64,000 nucleotides of DNA from an uncultured Alistipes sp. (GTDB lineage: Bacteria > Bacteroidota > Bacteroidia > Bacteroidales > Rikenellaceae), in NCBI GenBank assembly GCA_947629705.1, contig CANREN010000007.1:1-64000 (forward strand), written 5' to 3'. Below the pieces are notes generated by a model, which saw only the letters and a program-made list of their open reading frames with translations, searched no databases and was not told the DNA's origin. The position numbers were made by a program, and so were the translations under genes. This document shows positions 63,221-64,000 of this stretch, one piece after another (the first letter of the stretch is position 1; the number at the start of each line of letters is the position of its first letter).

Positions 63221-63241
63221 CGGGCGGAGGCTTCGGCCCGC
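63208..63241 (-). repeat. G-tract hairpin repeat, copy 3 (inverted)
   Basis: CGGGCC-TCCGC-GG-GCGGA-GGCTTC-GGCCCG forms a strong hairpin. Its complement reads CCGAAGCCTCCGCC followed by a G-rich arm, the same core as the copies at 4735 and 15063. Confidence 0.6.
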
Positions 63242-63271
63242 AGCCCTAAAAAGGGCCGCGCTAAACCCGAA

Positions 63272-63943
63272 TCAGTAAAGGTAAAAGACGATTCCGATAA
63301 AATGGGCGACGACGGCCAGATTGATGAGCAGGTGCCAGACCAAATGGTGATAACGGAATCCCTTGCGGGCATAGAACCAGGCCCCGAGCGTATAGAACAA
63401 CCCGCCGATCGCAATGAACGCCGCTAACGGAGCCGAAGCCTGCCGCAAAAAGACCGGCAGAAAAAAGAGGATCGTCCACCCCATCACTAAATAGACGGTC
63501 AAGCTAATCGCCGGTATCGATTTACGGGACAACGACTTATAGAAGATTCCGAAGAGCACCATCGTCCACTGCACCGCCGTGATGACGATGCCCTGCCACC
63601 CGCCGATGACCGACAGGGCGATCGGCGTATAGCTTCCGGCGATGGCCACGTAGATGAAAATATGATCGAGAATGTGGAACACCTCCTTGTGGCGCGAATG
63701 GGGAGTCATCGAGTGGTAAAGGGTCGACGCAAGGAACATCAGAAAGATCGACACCACGAAAACCGACACCGAGACCGATGCCAGCACTCCGCCCGCCTCT
63801 TGGACATAGGCCCAAACCGCAGCGAAAGGCAATGCCGGCAAGGCCAAGCACGACATTACGCCATGCGATACCGTATTGGCGATCTCCTCGCCCGTCGTCG
63901 GGACGTAAACCGTCCGTTTCATCGTCTGTTCGTTCTCCTTCAC
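63272..63943 (-). CDS. Hemolysin III family (PAQR-like) membrane protein
   Basis: 223 residues, seven-helix membrane protein. The zinc-site motifs are SLYHS-like (STLYHSM), LDHIFIYVAIAGSYTPI and YHHLVWHLLINLAVVAHF near the end. Function in bacteria is not well defined. The GTG at 63943 is supported by GGAGG about eight bases upstream and the TATATTTG promoter at 63965-63972. An ATG at 63922 would give 216 residues and also has AAGGAG upstream, so the start is uncertain. Confidence 0.88.
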   Translation of the reverse strand: MKENEQTMKRTVYVPTTGEEIANTVSHGVMSCLALPALPFAAVWAYVQEAGGVLASVSVSVFVVSIFLMFLASTLYHSMTPHSRHKEVFHILDHIFIYVAIAGSYTPIALSVIGGWQGIVITAVQWTMVLFGIFYKSLSRKSIPAISLTVYLVMGWTILFFLPVFLRQASAPLAAFIAIGGLFYTLGAWFYARKGFRYHHLVWHLLINLAVVAHFIGIVFYLY

Positions 63944-63964
63944 AGCCTATCCTCCTCTCCGGCT

Positions 63965-63972
63965 CAAATATA
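63965..63972 (-). promoter_or_regulatory. -7 element for the hemolysin III gene
   Basis: On the minus strand TATATTTG, 21 bases before the GTG start. The last 28 bases of the window beyond it hold nothing I can interpret. Confidence 0.68.
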
Positions 63973-64000
63973 GGAAAAAATGCGATGATATACTCGCATG

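Noticed and set aside
1..64000. CRISPR arrays, rRNA, transposases, prophage or toxin-antitoxin genes
   Set aside because: No regularly spaced repeats with spacers and no coding motif of these types were seen on either strand.

Overview
The window most likely comes from a chromosome of Bacteroidales, with Alistipes (Rikenellaceae) as my best guess; this is inference, not a measured classification. Supporting signs are the Bacteroidetes-type -7 promoter motif TAnnTTTG, a GC-rich genome with few Shine-Dalgarno sites, and phylum-typical genes: a GldE-like CBS protein beside a phosphopantetheinyl transferase, an S46 dipeptidyl-peptidase, a fimbrillin-like lipoprotein, a TonB receptor with DUF4876 and DUF6850 partners, and a DUF4834 protein. 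I see no rRNA, CRISPR array, transposase, integrase or phage gene. One tRNA (Cys, GCA) is present.

Layout. Positions 1-4666 hold a tightly overlapped chain on the plus strand: RNase Z, a SpoU methyltransferase, a LuxE/PaaK-like acyl-activating enzyme, a Stealth-type sugar-phosphate transferase and a GT2 glycosyltransferase. Positions 4900-13850 are housekeeping: cytidine deaminase, RluA-type pseudouridine synthase, D-aminoacyl-tRNA deacylase, YitT, PriA, ComF, DnaB and ComM. Positions 13900-21037 are the distal division and cell-wall cluster murG-murC-ftsQ-ftsA-ftsZ, followed by gldE and a phosphopantetheinyl transferase. Positions 23000-23760 hold tRNA-Cys, a bounded structured non-coding transcript candidate, and two promoters. 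Positions 23765-31080 are an outer-membrane cassette (TonB receptor, DUF4876 lipoprotein, DUF6850 barrel, fimbrillin-FISUMP lipoprotein). A membrane 4Fe-4S protein with an unusual C-terminal half, an S46 peptidase, a coiled-coil lipoprotein and an alpha-oxoamine synthase follow, up to 37844.

From 38189 to 61029 the genes are on the minus strand: sppA, then (reading right to left) the str-S10-spc-alpha ribosomal superoperon from rpsL to rplQ, then purB at the far right. The superoperon has the standard order, but a 0.7 kb insertion between rpsN and rpsH carries its own promoter, a two-helix membrane ORF and repeats. The right end holds DUF4834, an Mla-type ABC permease and ATPase, a candidate SRP RNA and a hemolysin III family protein.

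The genes serve translation, replication restart, division, envelope biogenesis and surface nutrient capture. The most unusual features are non-coding or structural: the candidate ncRNA at 23364-23616, a possibly bistable leader before tRNA-Cys, a 24-bp perfect hairpin at 37997-38047, the broken spc operon, a G-tract hairpin repeat family, and domain extensions in FtsQ and in the 4Fe-4S protein. All functional names rest on reading motifs by eye; no search was run.
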